Below, piece after piece: positions 56,162 to 64,000 of a stretch of 64,000 nt of DNA; within the stretch, counting starts at the first letter, position 1; each line of letters begins with the position of its first letter. The position numbers and the translations under genes are program-made. This DNA is from Pseudomonas sp. BMS12 (GTDB taxonomy: Bacteria; Pseudomonadota; Gammaproteobacteria; Pseudomonadales; Pseudomonadaceae), in NCBI RefSeq assembly GCF_001592875.1, contig NZ_LSOF01000009.1, positions 1 to 64,000 of the forward strand, in the 5' to 3' direction. The notes under the pieces were generated by a model. The model was not told where the DNA came from. It did no database searches and saw nothing but the letters and a program-made list of their open reading frames with translations.

Positions 56162-56728
56162 TTATCCCAGCACCTTGAGAAAAGCCGCCAGCCAGGCCGG
56201 ATGCGCCGGCCAGGCCGGGGCCGTGACCAGATTGCCGTCGACATGGGCGGCATCCACGGGGATATCCACATACTCGCCCCCGGCCAGGCGCACTTCCGGC
56301 GCGCAAGCCGGGTAGGCGCTGCAGGAGCGCCCCTTGAGCACATCGGCGGCAGCCAGCAGCTGGGCGCCGTGACACACGGCGGCGATCGGCTTGCCGGCCA
56401 GGGCAAAAGCCCGCACCAGTTCGATCACCTTGTCGTTCAGCCGTAGGTATTCGGGGGCACGGCCGCCGGGAATCACCAGAGCCTGGTAGTCCTCGGCGCG
56501 CACCTGGTCGAAGTCGAAGTTGAGGGTGAAGTTGTGCCCCGGCTTCTCGCTGTAGGTCTGGTCGCCCTCGAAGTCGTGAATGGCGGTACGCACGGTCTGC
56601 CCGGCGCTCTTGCCCGGACACACAGCGTCGACCTTGTGGCCAACCATCTGCAGGGCCTGGAATGGCACCATGGTTTCGTAGTCTTCGACGTAATCGCCGA
56701 CCAGCATGAGAATGTGTTTGGTAGTCAT
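56162..56728 (-). CDS. DJ-1/PfpI-family protein
   Basis: A 188-residue class-I glutamine-amidotransferase-like protein. The nucleophilic elbow A-A-V-C119-H120-G-A holds the reactive cysteine; the acidic partner near E15-E18 is in the VEDYE stretch; [13 protein letters not shown] is characteristic. Members act as glyoxalases/deglycases, proteases or chaperones. Its own role is open. The intergenic gap to the RHH gene is 88 bases and both face the same way. Confidence 0.88.
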   Translation of the reverse strand: MTTKHILMLVGDYVEDYETMVPFQALQMVGHKVDAVCPGKSAGQTVRTAIHDFEGDQTYSEKPGHNFTLNFDFDQVRAEDYQALVIPGGRAPEYLRLNDKVIELVRAFALAGKPIAAVCHGAQLLAAADVLKGRSCSAYPACAPEVRLAGGEYVDIPVDAAHVDGNLVTAPAWPAHPAWLAAFLKVLG

Positions 56729-56820
56729 GGCTCAACCTCCATCTGTTGTGAGTCGCGAGAACAGACAGTCTCGTCCAGCTTGGCGACTCCCGGGTAACAG
56801 TGGACTACTACAGACAGAAA

Positions 56821-56843
56821 AAACCCCGCACCAGGCGGGGTTT
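56821..56843 (-). terminator. terminator of hom-thrC
   Basis: On the minus strand AAACCCCGC pairs with GCGGGGTTT around five bases, with a following T run, ~40 bases after the thrC stop. Confidence 0.85.
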
Positions 56844-56885
56844 GTCGACGCACGGTTCAGCAGACTGCCGAAAACCACCTGCCTG

Positions 56886-58295
56886 TCAGAGCGGCTTGCC
56901 ACGATTGCCGTGGCTGGCGACGAACTGCTGCACGGTCTGCAGGTCGTTGGCCAACACGGTGCAGCGCTCCTCGCGCTGGAACAGATCGGTCAGGTGCGGC
57001 GGCAGCGCCGGCACCGCGTCGATGCCGGCCTTCTCCACCGCCTCCGGGAACTTGACCGGGTGCGCGGTGCCCAGGGTGACCATCGGAATGGCCAGGCTGC
57101 GGCGGCACTCGCGTGCGGCACGTACGCCAATCGCGGTGTGCGGATCGAGCAGCTCGCCGCACTCGGCGTACACCTCGGCGATGGTTTCGCAGGTCTGCTC
57201 ATCATTGACCGCCAGCGAGTCGAACAGCTTGCGCGCCTCGGTCCAGCGGTCTTCCTCGACACTGAAACCGCCACCCTGCTTGAAGGTATCCATCAGCCCG
57301 GCGATGGCGGCGCCGTTGCGGCCGTGCAGGTCGAACAGCAGGCGTTCGAAGTTTGACGACACCATGATGTCCATGGACGGCGACAGGGTCGGGTGCAGTT
57401 CGTCCTTCACATACTGATTGCCGCTCATGAAGCGGTGCAGGATGTCGTTGCGGTTGGTCGCGACGATCAGCTGGCTGATCGGCAGACCCATGTTGCGCGC
57501 CAGATAGCCGGCGAAGATGTCGCCGAAGTTGCCGGTCGGCACGGAGAAGGCCACCGAACGCGCCGGACCACCCAGCTGCAGCGCCGCGTGGAAGTAGTAG
57601 ACGATCTGGGCCATGATCCGCGCCCAGTTGATCGAGTTGACCGCCACCAGACGAGTGCCCTTGAGGAAGCCCTGGTCGGCGAAGCTGGCCTTGACCATCT
57701 CCTGGCAGTCGTCGAAGTTGCCTTCGATGGCGATGTTGTGGATGTTCTCGCCGAGGATGGTGGTCATCTGCCGGCGCTGCACCTCGGACACGCGGTTGTG
57801 CGGGTGCATGATGAAGATGTCGACGTGTTCGCAGGCCTTGCAGCCTTCGATAGCGGCCGAGCCGGTGTCACCGCTGGTCGCGCCCATGATCACCACGCGC
57901 TCGCCACGCTTGGAGAGTACGTGGTCGAGCAGGCGACCGAGCAGCTGCAGAGCGAAGTCCTTGAAGGCCAGGGTCGGGCCGTGGAACAGCTCCATGACCC
58001 ACTCGTTGCCATTCAGCTGACGCAGTGGCGCCACAGCGTTGTGGGCGAACACGCCGTAGGTTTCTTCGAGAATCTTCTTGAAATCGGCATCGGCAATGGA
58101 ACCGGCCACGAACGGGCGCATCACCCGGAAAGCCAGCTCGTGGTAGGGCAGGCCGGCCCAGGAAGCGATCTCCTCCTGGGTGAAGCGCGGCAGGTTTTCC
58201 GGCACATAGAGGCCGCCATCGCTGGCCAGACCGGCGAGCAGGACGTCTTCGAAATTGAGGGCCGGGGCCTGGCCGCGGGTGCTGATATAACGCAT
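56886..58295 (-). CDS. thrC: threonine synthase
   Basis: A 469-residue PLP enzyme that converts O-phosphohomoserine to threonine. PLP lysine lies in LAFKDFALQLLG; the phosphate loop and the P-T-G-N-F-G-D motif are present. Length suits the ThrC of Pseudomonas (class II-like). It starts 13 bases after hom, with which it forms an operon. The region (MRYISTRG start) is the usual one. Confidence 0.96.
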   Translation of the reverse strand: MRYISTRGQAPALNFEDVLLAGLASDGGLYVPENLPRFTQEEIASWAGLPYHELAFRVMRPFVAGSIADADFKKILEETYGVFAHNAVAPLRQLNGNEWVMELFHGPTLAFKDFALQLLGRLLDHVLSKRGERVVIMGATSGDTGSAAIEGCKACEHVDIFIMHPHNRVSEVQRRQMTTILGENIHNIAIEGNFDDCQEMVKASFADQGFLKGTRLVAVNSINWARIMAQIVYYFHAALQLGGPARSVAFSVPTGNFGDIFAGYLARNMGLPISQLIVATNRNDILHRFMSGNQYVKDELHPTLSPSMDIMVSSNFERLLFDLHGRNGAAIAGLMDTFKQGGGFSVEEDRWTEARKLFDSLAVNDEQTCETIAEVYAECGELLDPHTAIGVRAARECRRSLAIPMVTLGTAHPVKFPEAVEKAGIDAVPALPPHLTDLFQREERCTVLANDLQTVQQFVASHGNRGKPL

Positions 58296-58307
58296 GACTC
58301 TTCTACC

Positions 58308-59612
58308 TCAGACCAGTTGCTCGACGCGGATACGCACGACTTTGCCGACTACATCGGCCAGCCCTTCGAGGGCGGCGATGGCGTCGTCGATGCGCGACTC
58401 GATGACCCGATGGGTGACCAGGATCATCGGCACCAGGCCGTCGTGCTCCTCGACTTCTTTTTGCATGATGGATTCGATGTTGATGCCACGCTCCGAGAGG
58501 ATGCTTGCCACCTGAGCCAGCACGCCCGGGTGGTCCTTGGCCTGGATACGCAGGTAGTAGGCACTTTCGCACTCACCGATCGGCAGGATCGGGTGGTCGG
58601 ACAGCGAGTCCGGCTGGAACGCCAGGTGCGGCACGCGGTTGGTCGGATCGCTGGTCATGGCGCGAACCACATCGACCAGGTCGGCCACCACGGACGAGGC
58701 GGTCGGTTCCATGCCCGCGCCTGCACCATAGAACAGAGTGCTGCCGGCAGCGTCGCCGTTGACCATCACCGCGTTCATCACGCCGTTGACGTTGGCGATC
58801 AGGCGATCGGCCGGGATCAGCGTTGGGTGTACGCGCAACTCGATGCCGGCCTCGGTGCGACGGGCCACGCCGAGGTGCTTGATGCGGTAGCCCAGGGCCT
58901 CGGCGTAGTTGACGTCGGCGCTGGTCAGTTGACTGATGCCTTCGGTGTAAGCCTTGTCGAACTGCAGCGGGATGCCGAAGGCGATGGAAGCGAGGATGGT
59001 CAGCTTGTGCGCGGCGTCGATGCCTTCCACGTCGAAAGTCGGGTCGGCCTCGGCGTAGCCCAGGGCCTGGGCTTCCTTGAGCACGTCGGCGAAGGCACGG
59101 CCCTTCTCGCGCATCTCGGTGAGGATGAAGTTGCCGGTGCCGTTGATGATGCCAGCCAGCCAGTTGATGCGGTTGGCGGCCAGGCCTTCACGGATCGCCT
59201 TGATCACCGGGATGCCACCGGCCACGGCTGCTTCGAAGGCGACGATGACGCCCTTCTCGCGGGCCTTGGCGAAGATTTCGTTGCCGTGCACGGCGATCAG
59301 CGCCTTGTTCGCGGTGACCACGTGCTTGCCGTTGTAGATGGCCTTGAGCACCAGATCGCGAGCCAGGCTGTAACCGCCGATCAGCTCGATGACAATGTCG
59401 ATTTCCGGATTGTTGACCACGTCGAAGACGTCGTTGGTCATGGCGATACCGGTGGTGTCGTACTGGGGTTTTGGCGAGCGAATGGCAATCTGGGTGACTT
59501 CAATACCGCGGCCGGCGCGACGAGTAATCTCCTCGGCGTTGCGTTTGAGTACGTTCAAGGTGCCGCCACCGACGGTGCCTAGCCCACAGATCCCCACTTT
59601 CACCGGTTTCAC
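58308..59612 (-). CDS. hom: homoserine dehydrogenase
   Basis: A 434-residue protein, GTG start at 59612 with GGGGAAA. The N-terminal Rossmann motif G-L-G-T-V-G-G-G, the catalytic KADPTFDVEGIDAAHKL-like stretch and a C-terminal ACT domain (residues ~355-430, HPGVLAQVASILSERGINIE) are present. The ACT domain is the site of threonine feedback control. It reduces aspartate semialdehyde to homoserine; thrC follows in the operon. Confidence 0.96.
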   Translation of the reverse strand: MKPVKVGICGLGTVGGGTLNVLKRNAEEITRRAGRGIEVTQIAIRSPKPQYDTTGIAMTNDVFDVVNNPEIDIVIELIGGYSLARDLVLKAIYNGKHVVTANKALIAVHGNEIFAKAREKGVIVAFEAAVAGGIPVIKAIREGLAANRINWLAGIINGTGNFILTEMREKGRAFADVLKEAQALGYAEADPTFDVEGIDAAHKLTILASIAFGIPLQFDKAYTEGISQLTSADVNYAEALGYRIKHLGVARRTEAGIELRVHPTLIPADRLIANVNGVMNAVMVNGDAAGSTLFYGAGAGMEPTASSVVADLVDVVRAMTSDPTNRVPHLAFQPDSLSDHPILPIGECESAYYLRIQAKDHPGVLAQVASILSERGINIESIMQKEVEEHDGLVPMILVTHRVIESRIDDAIAALEGLADVVGKVVRIRVEQLV

Positions 59613-59640
59613 GTTGTTTTCCCCATCTGCCTACACGAAA

Positions 59641-59662
59641 CGGCCGGGGCGAGCCCCGGCCG
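59641..59662. terminator. terminator between dsbC and hom
   Basis: CGGCCGGGGC and GCCCCGGCCG form a 10-bp stem with a two-base loop. The T stretch on the minus strand is short. Confidence 0.6.
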
Positions 59663-59722
59663 CACAAAAGAGCCGCACATTACGAAGCGGTTCCCCATTA
59701 GTCAATCGACCGCGACCCCGTA

Positions 59723-60451
59723 TTACTTGGCCTTCAGGGCAATTTCCGCCAATTGCGGTGCCGGCTGGTAGCCCGGAATCAGCTCGCCATTGCCGAGAAC
59801 GATGGCCGGAGTGCCATTGACGCCGATCATCTGGCCCAGTTCGTATTGCTTGGCCACCGGATTCTCGCAGTTGCCTGGCGGCAGCTCCTGGCGGGATTTG
59901 GCCTTGTTCATCGCGTCCTGACGGTCCTTGGCACACCAGACGCTGACCAGACCGTTGTAGCCATGGCTGCCGACACCCTGGCGCGGGTAGGCTACGTAAC
60001 GCACTTCGACGCCGAGGCGATTGAGCTCCGGCACCTCACTGTGCAGCTTTTGGCAGTAGCCGCAGTCGGTATCGGTAAATACGGTGATATGGGCCTTGGC
60101 TGGCTCCTTGGGCGAAAAAACCACCATCTCGCTGAGAGGAATATCGCTGATCAGCTTGGCGATGCCCTTGCTCTCGGCCTGCCTGGTCAGATTGACGGCG
60201 TCGCCGCCCTTGACCTGGTAGAGATTGCCCTGGATGAGGAACTGGCCATCGGCGCTGGAGTAGAGCATGCGCCCGCCTTTCAGATGCACCTGAAACAGGC
60301 CGGTCATCGGGCTCTCGGCAATAGCTTCGATCGGCATGTCGGGCTGCAGTTTGGTCAGCGCGGCGCGAATGGCCTGGTCAGGATCGGCGGCAAGTACTAC
60401 GGAAGCGGCGAGGCTGAGAGCGGCACCGCTCAGAACACGGGAAAGGGACAT
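59723..60451 (-). CDS. dsbC: DsbC-type disulfide isomerase
   Basis: A 242-residue periplasmic protein, signal peptide cleaved near residue 21 (V-V-L-A-A). Residues ~22-80 form the dimerisation domain and ~100-242 the thioredoxin fold with C130-G-Y-C133 and the cis-Pro in G-T-P-A-I-V-L. It isomerises wrong disulfides and is kept reduced by DsbD. Placed between xerD and hom as in other Pseudomonas. Confidence 0.94.
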   Translation of the reverse strand: MSLSRVLSGAALSLAASVVLAADPDQAIRAALTKLQPDMPIEAIAESPMTGLFQVHLKGGRMLYSSADGQFLIQGNLYQVKGGDAVNLTRQAESKGIAKLISDIPLSEMVVFSPKEPAKAHITVFTDTDCGYCQKLHSEVPELNRLGVEVRYVAYPRQGVGSHGYNGLVSVWCAKDRQDAMNKAKSRQELPPGNCENPVAKQYELGQMIGVNGTPAIVLGNGELIPGYQPAPQLAEIALKAK

Positions 60452-60758
60452 GGAACACTCCTATGAACAGTGGTCCAAGCCTATCACAGGCGCTGCACAG
60501 AGCCGACTGCAGACGCCGGGCGGGCACTTGCCGCGGATGGACTGCCATCTGATGCACAGAAAGTCAGGTTACGCAGCATTTGGCAATCGGGATGCCCCTT
60601 GGCGAAACACTGCGACCAATCACTCAACCATGGCGGCGCAAGCGACACTGGAGCTTGGCGGCGACATCCCTGCCGCAACTCCGTGGCGCTGCCGAACCCC
60701 GGCCCGGCCATCCATGGCCGGTCGTTCGCCCTTTGCGACGCAGTGCGTCGTAAAGGAC
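60452..60758. repeat. intergenic region between dsbC and xerD with inverted repeats
   Basis: About 300 bases without a gene. Two palindromes stand out: CGGCCAT-CC-ATGGCCG (60705-60720) and CGACGCA-G-TGCGTCG (60736-60750), close to the xerD stop. Long frames cross here on both strands but have no support. The palindromes may be REP-like elements or the xerD transcript end. Confidence 0.5.
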
Positions 60759-61655
60759 TCACCCCCGCGGATGGTGCTGGGCGTGCAGCTCCTGCAGACG
60801 GGCGCGGGCGATATGGGTATAGATCTGCGTGGTGGAAAGGTCGCTGTGGCCGAGCAGCATCTGTACCACGCGCAAATCGGCGCCATGGTTGAGCAAATGG
60901 GTGGCGAAAGCATGGCGTAGCGTATGCGGCGACAGCGGCTTGCTGATACCGGCGACCAACGCCTGCTGTTTGATGCGATGCCAAAAAGTCTGTCGGGTCA
61001 TCTGCTCGCCACGCAGGCTGGGAAACAGCACATCGCTGGGTTTGCCTGCCAGCAGCAACGGGCGCGCCTCGCGCTGATAACGCTCGATCCACAGGATGGC
61101 CTCTTCACCCAGCGGCACCAGGCGCTCCTTGCTGCCTTTGCCGAACACGCGCAGCACGCCCTGACGCAGATTGACCTGCTCCAGGGTCAGCGACACCAAT
61201 TCGGTCACTCGCAGGCCACAGGCATAGAGCACTTCGAGCATGGCACGGTCGCGCAGACCGATCGGGTCGTCCAACTCCGGCGCCGCCAGCAGCGCTTCGA
61301 CGTCCGCCTCCGACAAAGACTTAGGCAACGGCCGACCAATCTGCGGCAGTTCGACTTGTAGAGTCGGGTCTTCGGCAATCAGTCCTTCACGTAGCAGATA
61401 ACGATAAAAACCCCGCAAGCCGGAGAGCAGTCGTGCGGTGGAGCGCGCCTTGTAGCCCTGCTGCAGCCGCCAGGCCAGGTGATCGAGGATGATCTCGCGG
61501 CCAGCGTTTTCCAGCTGCAGGTCACGCGCCTGCAACCACTCGTTGAACAGACCGAGATCACTGCGATAGGCCGCACGGGTATGCACCGACAACCCCTTCT
61601 CCAGCCACAAGGCATCGAGAAAACGATCAATCAGAGCGTGGTCGAGAATGGGCAT
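60759..61655 (-). CDS. xerD: XerD tyrosine recombinase
   Basis: A 298-residue recombinase. N-terminal SAM-like domain (residues ~5-95) and catalytic domain with R149, K173, H244, R247, H270 and nucleophile Y279, equal to those of E. coli XerD. With XerC it resolves chromosome dimers at dif. It is a core gene, not a mobile-element integrase, since no attachment site or cargo is next to it. Confidence 0.95.
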   Translation of the reverse strand: MPILDHALIDRFLDALWLEKGLSVHTRAAYRSDLGLFNEWLQARDLQLENAGREIILDHLAWRLQQGYKARSTARLLSGLRGFYRYLLREGLIAEDPTLQVELPQIGRPLPKSLSEADVEALLAAPELDDPIGLRDRAMLEVLYACGLRVTELVSLTLEQVNLRQGVLRVFGKGSKERLVPLGEEAILWIERYQREARPLLLAGKPSDVLFPSLRGEQMTRQTFWHRIKQQALVAGISKPLSPHTLRHAFATHLLNHGADLRVVQMLLGHSDLSTTQIYTHIARARLQELHAQHHPRG

Positions 61656-61731
61656 GGCGGGGCTGTATTTGCCAGGGACAACCGCTAGTCTTCCATAGCT
61701 CTAACGCCCCCACCAGAGACACGGAGTCCTG

Positions 61732-63531
61732 ATGAACGAAACGCATATCCTCCTCGGCATCGGCGGCATCGGCGCCGCCGCACTGGCCAGTCAGTGGCTG
61801 GCCTGGCGTCTGCGCCTGCCGGCGATCCTGTTTCTATTGATATGCGGCATCCTCGCCGGCCCAATTCTCGGCCTGCTCGACCCGGAGGCGCTGTTCGGCC
61901 CCCTGCTCTTCCCTTTGGTGTCCCTGTCGGTGGCACTGATCCTGTTCGAGGGCAGCCTGACCCTGCGCCTGTCCGAGTGGAGAGAGATTGGTGGCGTAGT
62001 GCGGCGCATGGTCACCCTCGGCGCCCTGGCAACCTGGCTGGTGATCGCCGCCGCCACCCATTACCTGCTGGGCTTCTCCTGGGACCTGGCCGTCCTGTTC
62101 GGCACCCTGACCCTGGTCACCGGCCCTACCGTCATCGTGCCGATGCTGCGTGTGATGCGCCCCAACGCGGCTGTCGCCAATATTCTGCGCTGGGAAGGCA
62201 TCGTCATCGACCCGATCGGCGCCCTGCTGGCCGTGGTGGTGTACAGCTTCATCGCCAGCCGTAGCGGCGGTACGCCCTTGGGCGAGAGCGTGCTGACCTT
62301 CGCCCAGGTGATCGGCTGCGGGATTTTCTTCGGCGCGGTCGGCGGCTGGTCGTTTGGCCAGGTGCTGCGGCGTCACTGGTTGCCAGAGTACCTGGAGAAC
62401 CTCGGGGCCCTGGCTGCCGTACTGGGCATCTTCATTGCCGCCAATCTGCTGGTGCACGAGTCCGGACTGCTGGCGGTCACCGTGATGGGCATGTGGCTGG
62501 CCAACATGCGCGGGGTGGACGTCAAGCACATCCTGCACTTCAAGGAAAATCTCAGCGTTCTGCTGATCTCCGGCCTGTTCATCCTGCTGGCTGCACGCCT
62601 CGACCTGAAGGCCTTGATCGCCCTGGGCCCCGCCACGCTGCTGCTGCTGGCAATCATCCAGTTCATTGCGCGGCCACTGAGCGTGGCGCTGAGCACTTTC
62701 GGCTCCAGCCTGAACTGGCGCGAGCGCTCACTGCTGGCCTGGATCGCTCCACGCGGCATAGTCGCGGCCGCCGTCTCGGCAATCTTCGCCGAACGCCTGC
62801 AGGCGCATGGCGTCGCCCAGGCCCAGCTACTGGTGCCACTGACCTTCTTGGTGATCATCGGTACCGTCGTGCTGCAGAGCGCTACCGCACGCCCCATCGC
62901 GCGCCTGCTGAAAGTGGCAGAGCCATCTCCCCGCGGCTTCCTGATCATCGGCGCCAACCCGGTCGCACGGGCGATCGGCAAGGCCCTACAGCAACGCGAG
63001 CAACGAGTGCTGCTGACCGACTCCAGCTGGGAGAACATCAGCGCCGCGCGCATGGACGGCCTGCCCGTCTACTTCGGCAACCCGGCCTCGCAGCACGCCG
63101 ACGCCCACCTCGACCTGATCGGCCTCGGCCAGTTGCTGGCCCTGTCACCCTCCAGCGAGCAGAACAGCCTGGCTTGCACGCGCTTTCGCCCCGATTTCGG
63201 CAAAGCCAACCTGTACTACCTGCCTAGCCAGCGCGAGCAGCGTCTGAGCGAGAAACACCGCACCAGCGACGAGCATCGTGGCCAGCCATTCGGCTACCCG
63301 AGCCAGAGCTATGGCCAACTGGCCAGCGCCCTGGCGCGCGGCGCCGAAGTACGCAGCACCACCCTCACCGGCAGCTTCGGCTGGCAGGACTACCAGGCGC
63401 TGCACGGCGAGCGCGCGACCCTGCTACTGGCCTTCGACCCGAAAGGCTGGTTCCACATCGCCAGCGCCGCACTGAACTTCACGCCAGACGCCGACTGGAC
63501 ATTGATCGCCCTTATCGAGCCAGACGCATGA
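61732..63531 (+). CDS. CPA1-type cation:proton antiporter with C-terminal regulatory domain
   Basis: A 599-residue protein. The first ~400 residues form 12-13 membrane helices of a sodium/hydrogen exchanger domain, with LVTGPTVIVPMLRVMRPN and GIVIDPIGALLAV carrying the conserved Asp. The C-terminal ~200 residues are a Rossmann-like module (FLIIGANPVARAIGKAL), resembling a TrkA-N domain with the glycine motif altered. Its ions are unknown. Confidence 0.9.
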   Translation: MNETHILLGIGGIGAAALASQWLAWRLRLPAILFLLICGILAGPILGLLDPEALFGPLLFPLVSLSVALILFEGSLTLRLSEWREIGGVVRRMVTLGALATWLVIAAATHYLLGFSWDLAVLFGTLTLVTGPTVIVPMLRVMRPNAAVANILRWEGIVIDPIGALLAVVVYSFIASRSGGTPLGESVLTFAQVIGCGIFFGAVGGWSFGQVLRRHWLPEYLENLGALAAVLGIFIAANLLVHESGLLAVTVMGMWLANMRGVDVKHILHFKENLSVLLISGLFILLAARLDLKALIALGPATLLLLAIIQFIARPLSVALSTFGSSLNWRERSLLAWIAPRGIVAAAVSAIFAERLQAHGVAQAQLLVPLTFLVIIGTVVLQSATARPIARLLKVAEPSPRGFLIIGANPVARAIGKALQQREQRVLLTDSSWENISAARMDGLPVYFGNPASQHADAHLDLIGLGQLLALSPSSEQNSLACTRFRPDFGKANLYYLPSQREQRLSEKHRTSDEHRGQPFGYPSQSYGQLASALARGAEVRSTTLTGSFGWQDYQALHGERATLLLAFDPKGWFHIASAALNFTPDADWTLIALIEPDA

Positions 63532-63535
63532 ACAA

Positions 63536-63553
63536 GGCGCCCCACGGGGCGCC
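63536..63553. terminator. hairpin between the antiporter and thioesterase genes
   Basis: GGCGCCCC-AC-GGGGCGCC is a perfect 8-bp stem between the two converging stops, without a T run. Confidence 0.5.
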
Positions 63554-63560
63554 CGCTCGA

Positions 63561-63986
63561 TCAGTTGAAGTCTGCCAGTACCGCCACCGGCTTCTTGTCC
63601 TCGTCGATGGCGACGAAACTGAATACACCGCTGATGGCCCTTTCGCGGCCCCCGCAGTACATGCCCTCGACGAACACCTCGACCTCGACTTTGAGGCTGG
63701 TATTGCCGACGGCGATGACCCGCCCGATCAACTCGACGATGGAGCCGGCTGGAATCGCATGCTTGAAATCGATGCGGTCGCTGGACACGGTGACCAGCGG
63801 TAGGCGGCAGAAACGCGTGGCAGCGATGAACGAGACCTCATCCATCCAGGCCAGCGCGGTGCCGCCGAACAGGGTGTTGTGATGATTGGTGGAGGGCGGG
63901 AACACCGCCTTGGTCACACGGGTTTCCGATAGCTCGGTGCGCCGCTGGATCTCTTGCTCTCTCGGGGTCATGCCACTACTGCTCAT
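63561..63986 (-). CDS. hotdog-fold acyl-CoA thioesterase
   Basis: A 141-residue YciA/ACOT-like thioesterase. P-P-S-T-N-H-H-N-T-L-F-G-G-T-A-L-A-W-M-D-E is the family catalytic stretch with the conserved Asp, and RIDFKHAIPAGSIVELIGRV completes the hotdog fold. It hydrolyses acyl-CoAs. The ATG at 63986 is close to the window edge so upstream signals are only partly visible. Confidence 0.93.
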   Translation of the reverse strand: MSSSGMTPREQEIQRRTELSETRVTKAVFPPSTNHHNTLFGGTALAWMDEVSFIAATRFCRLPLVTVSSDRIDFKHAIPAGSIVELIGRVIAVGNTSLKVEVEVFVEGMYCGGRERAISGVFSFVAIDEDKKPVAVLADFN

Positions 63987-64000
63987 TGAAGAATGTGGCT

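Noticed and set aside
60759..61655. XerD as a mobile-element integrase
   Set aside because: Residues and length match chromosomal XerD and there is no cargo or attachment site.

Overview
The window is a contiguous chromosomal segment of a high-GC gammaproteobacterium, almost certainly a Pseudomonas. The reasons are the gene families and gene neighbourhoods: minC-minD-minE-rluA facing an lpxL/htrB gene, xerD-dsbC-hom-thrC, aapJQMP next to a carboxylesterase, DUF485-actP, bifA, and bacterioferritin B. Each is recognised from the translated sequence. The presence of a full Tad pilus island and the order of blocks point to a species outside P. aeruginosa, perhaps the mendocina/oleovorans/alcaligenes side of the genus; that placement is inference. 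I see no rRNA, tRNA, CRISPR array, insertion sequence or prophage.

Layout. 1-3.5 kb: an HlyD-type membrane fusion protein (cut by the window edge) with its DUF2955 partner, then an ammonium transporter behind a clear sigma-54 promoter. 3.8-10.4 kb: the c-di-GMP phosphodiesterase BifA and small envelope or unknown proteins, including a 41-residue membrane protein that I read as the cbb3 oxidase subunit CcoM under a perfect Anr/FNR box, plus an AlkB-family dioxygenase. 10.6-16.4 kb: RapA, an SDR, a CBS membrane protein, a DUF2784 protein and BfrB.

16.5-30.1 kb: one minus-strand Tad (Flp, type IVc) pilus operon of 13 genes, many overlapping by ATGA: flp, tadG-like, tadE-like, a periplasmic unknown, a repeat-bearing pseudopilin, cpaB/rcpC, secretin cpaC/rcpA, FHA-tadA, tadB, tadC, DUF192, tadD, tadE. 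It is the most unusual part of the window. CpaB is more than twice the usual length because of a roughly 365-residue array of short D-x-x-G-K repeats. The adjacent pseudopilin carries the same repeat type. TadA has an N-terminal FHA domain, and neither TadZ nor a prepilin peptidase is encoded in the locus.

30.2-46.5 kb: hydrolases and a SRPBCC protein, the acetate uptake pair DUF485-actP with tandem palindromic operators, an HD-GYP phosphodiesterase, a GH17-family glucan enzyme, an alpha/beta hydrolase coupled to an MlaA that has no lipidation cysteine, a pirin whose start codon lies inside a hairpin, a patatin, LpxL, MinCDE and RluA. 46.5-64 kb: the general amino-acid ABC importer AapJQMP, a carboxylesterase, a cNMP-binding diguanylate cyclase, an M19 dipeptidase, RhlB, an RHH regulator, a DJ-1/PfpI protein, threonine synthase and homoserine dehydrogenase, DsbC, XerD, a CPA-type antiporter and a hotdog acyl-CoA thioesterase.

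Three c-di-GMP genes (bifA, the HD-GYP gene and the cNMP-GGDEF gene) flank the pilus island, which fits a surface-attachment lifestyle, but no sequence evidence links them directly to Tad.
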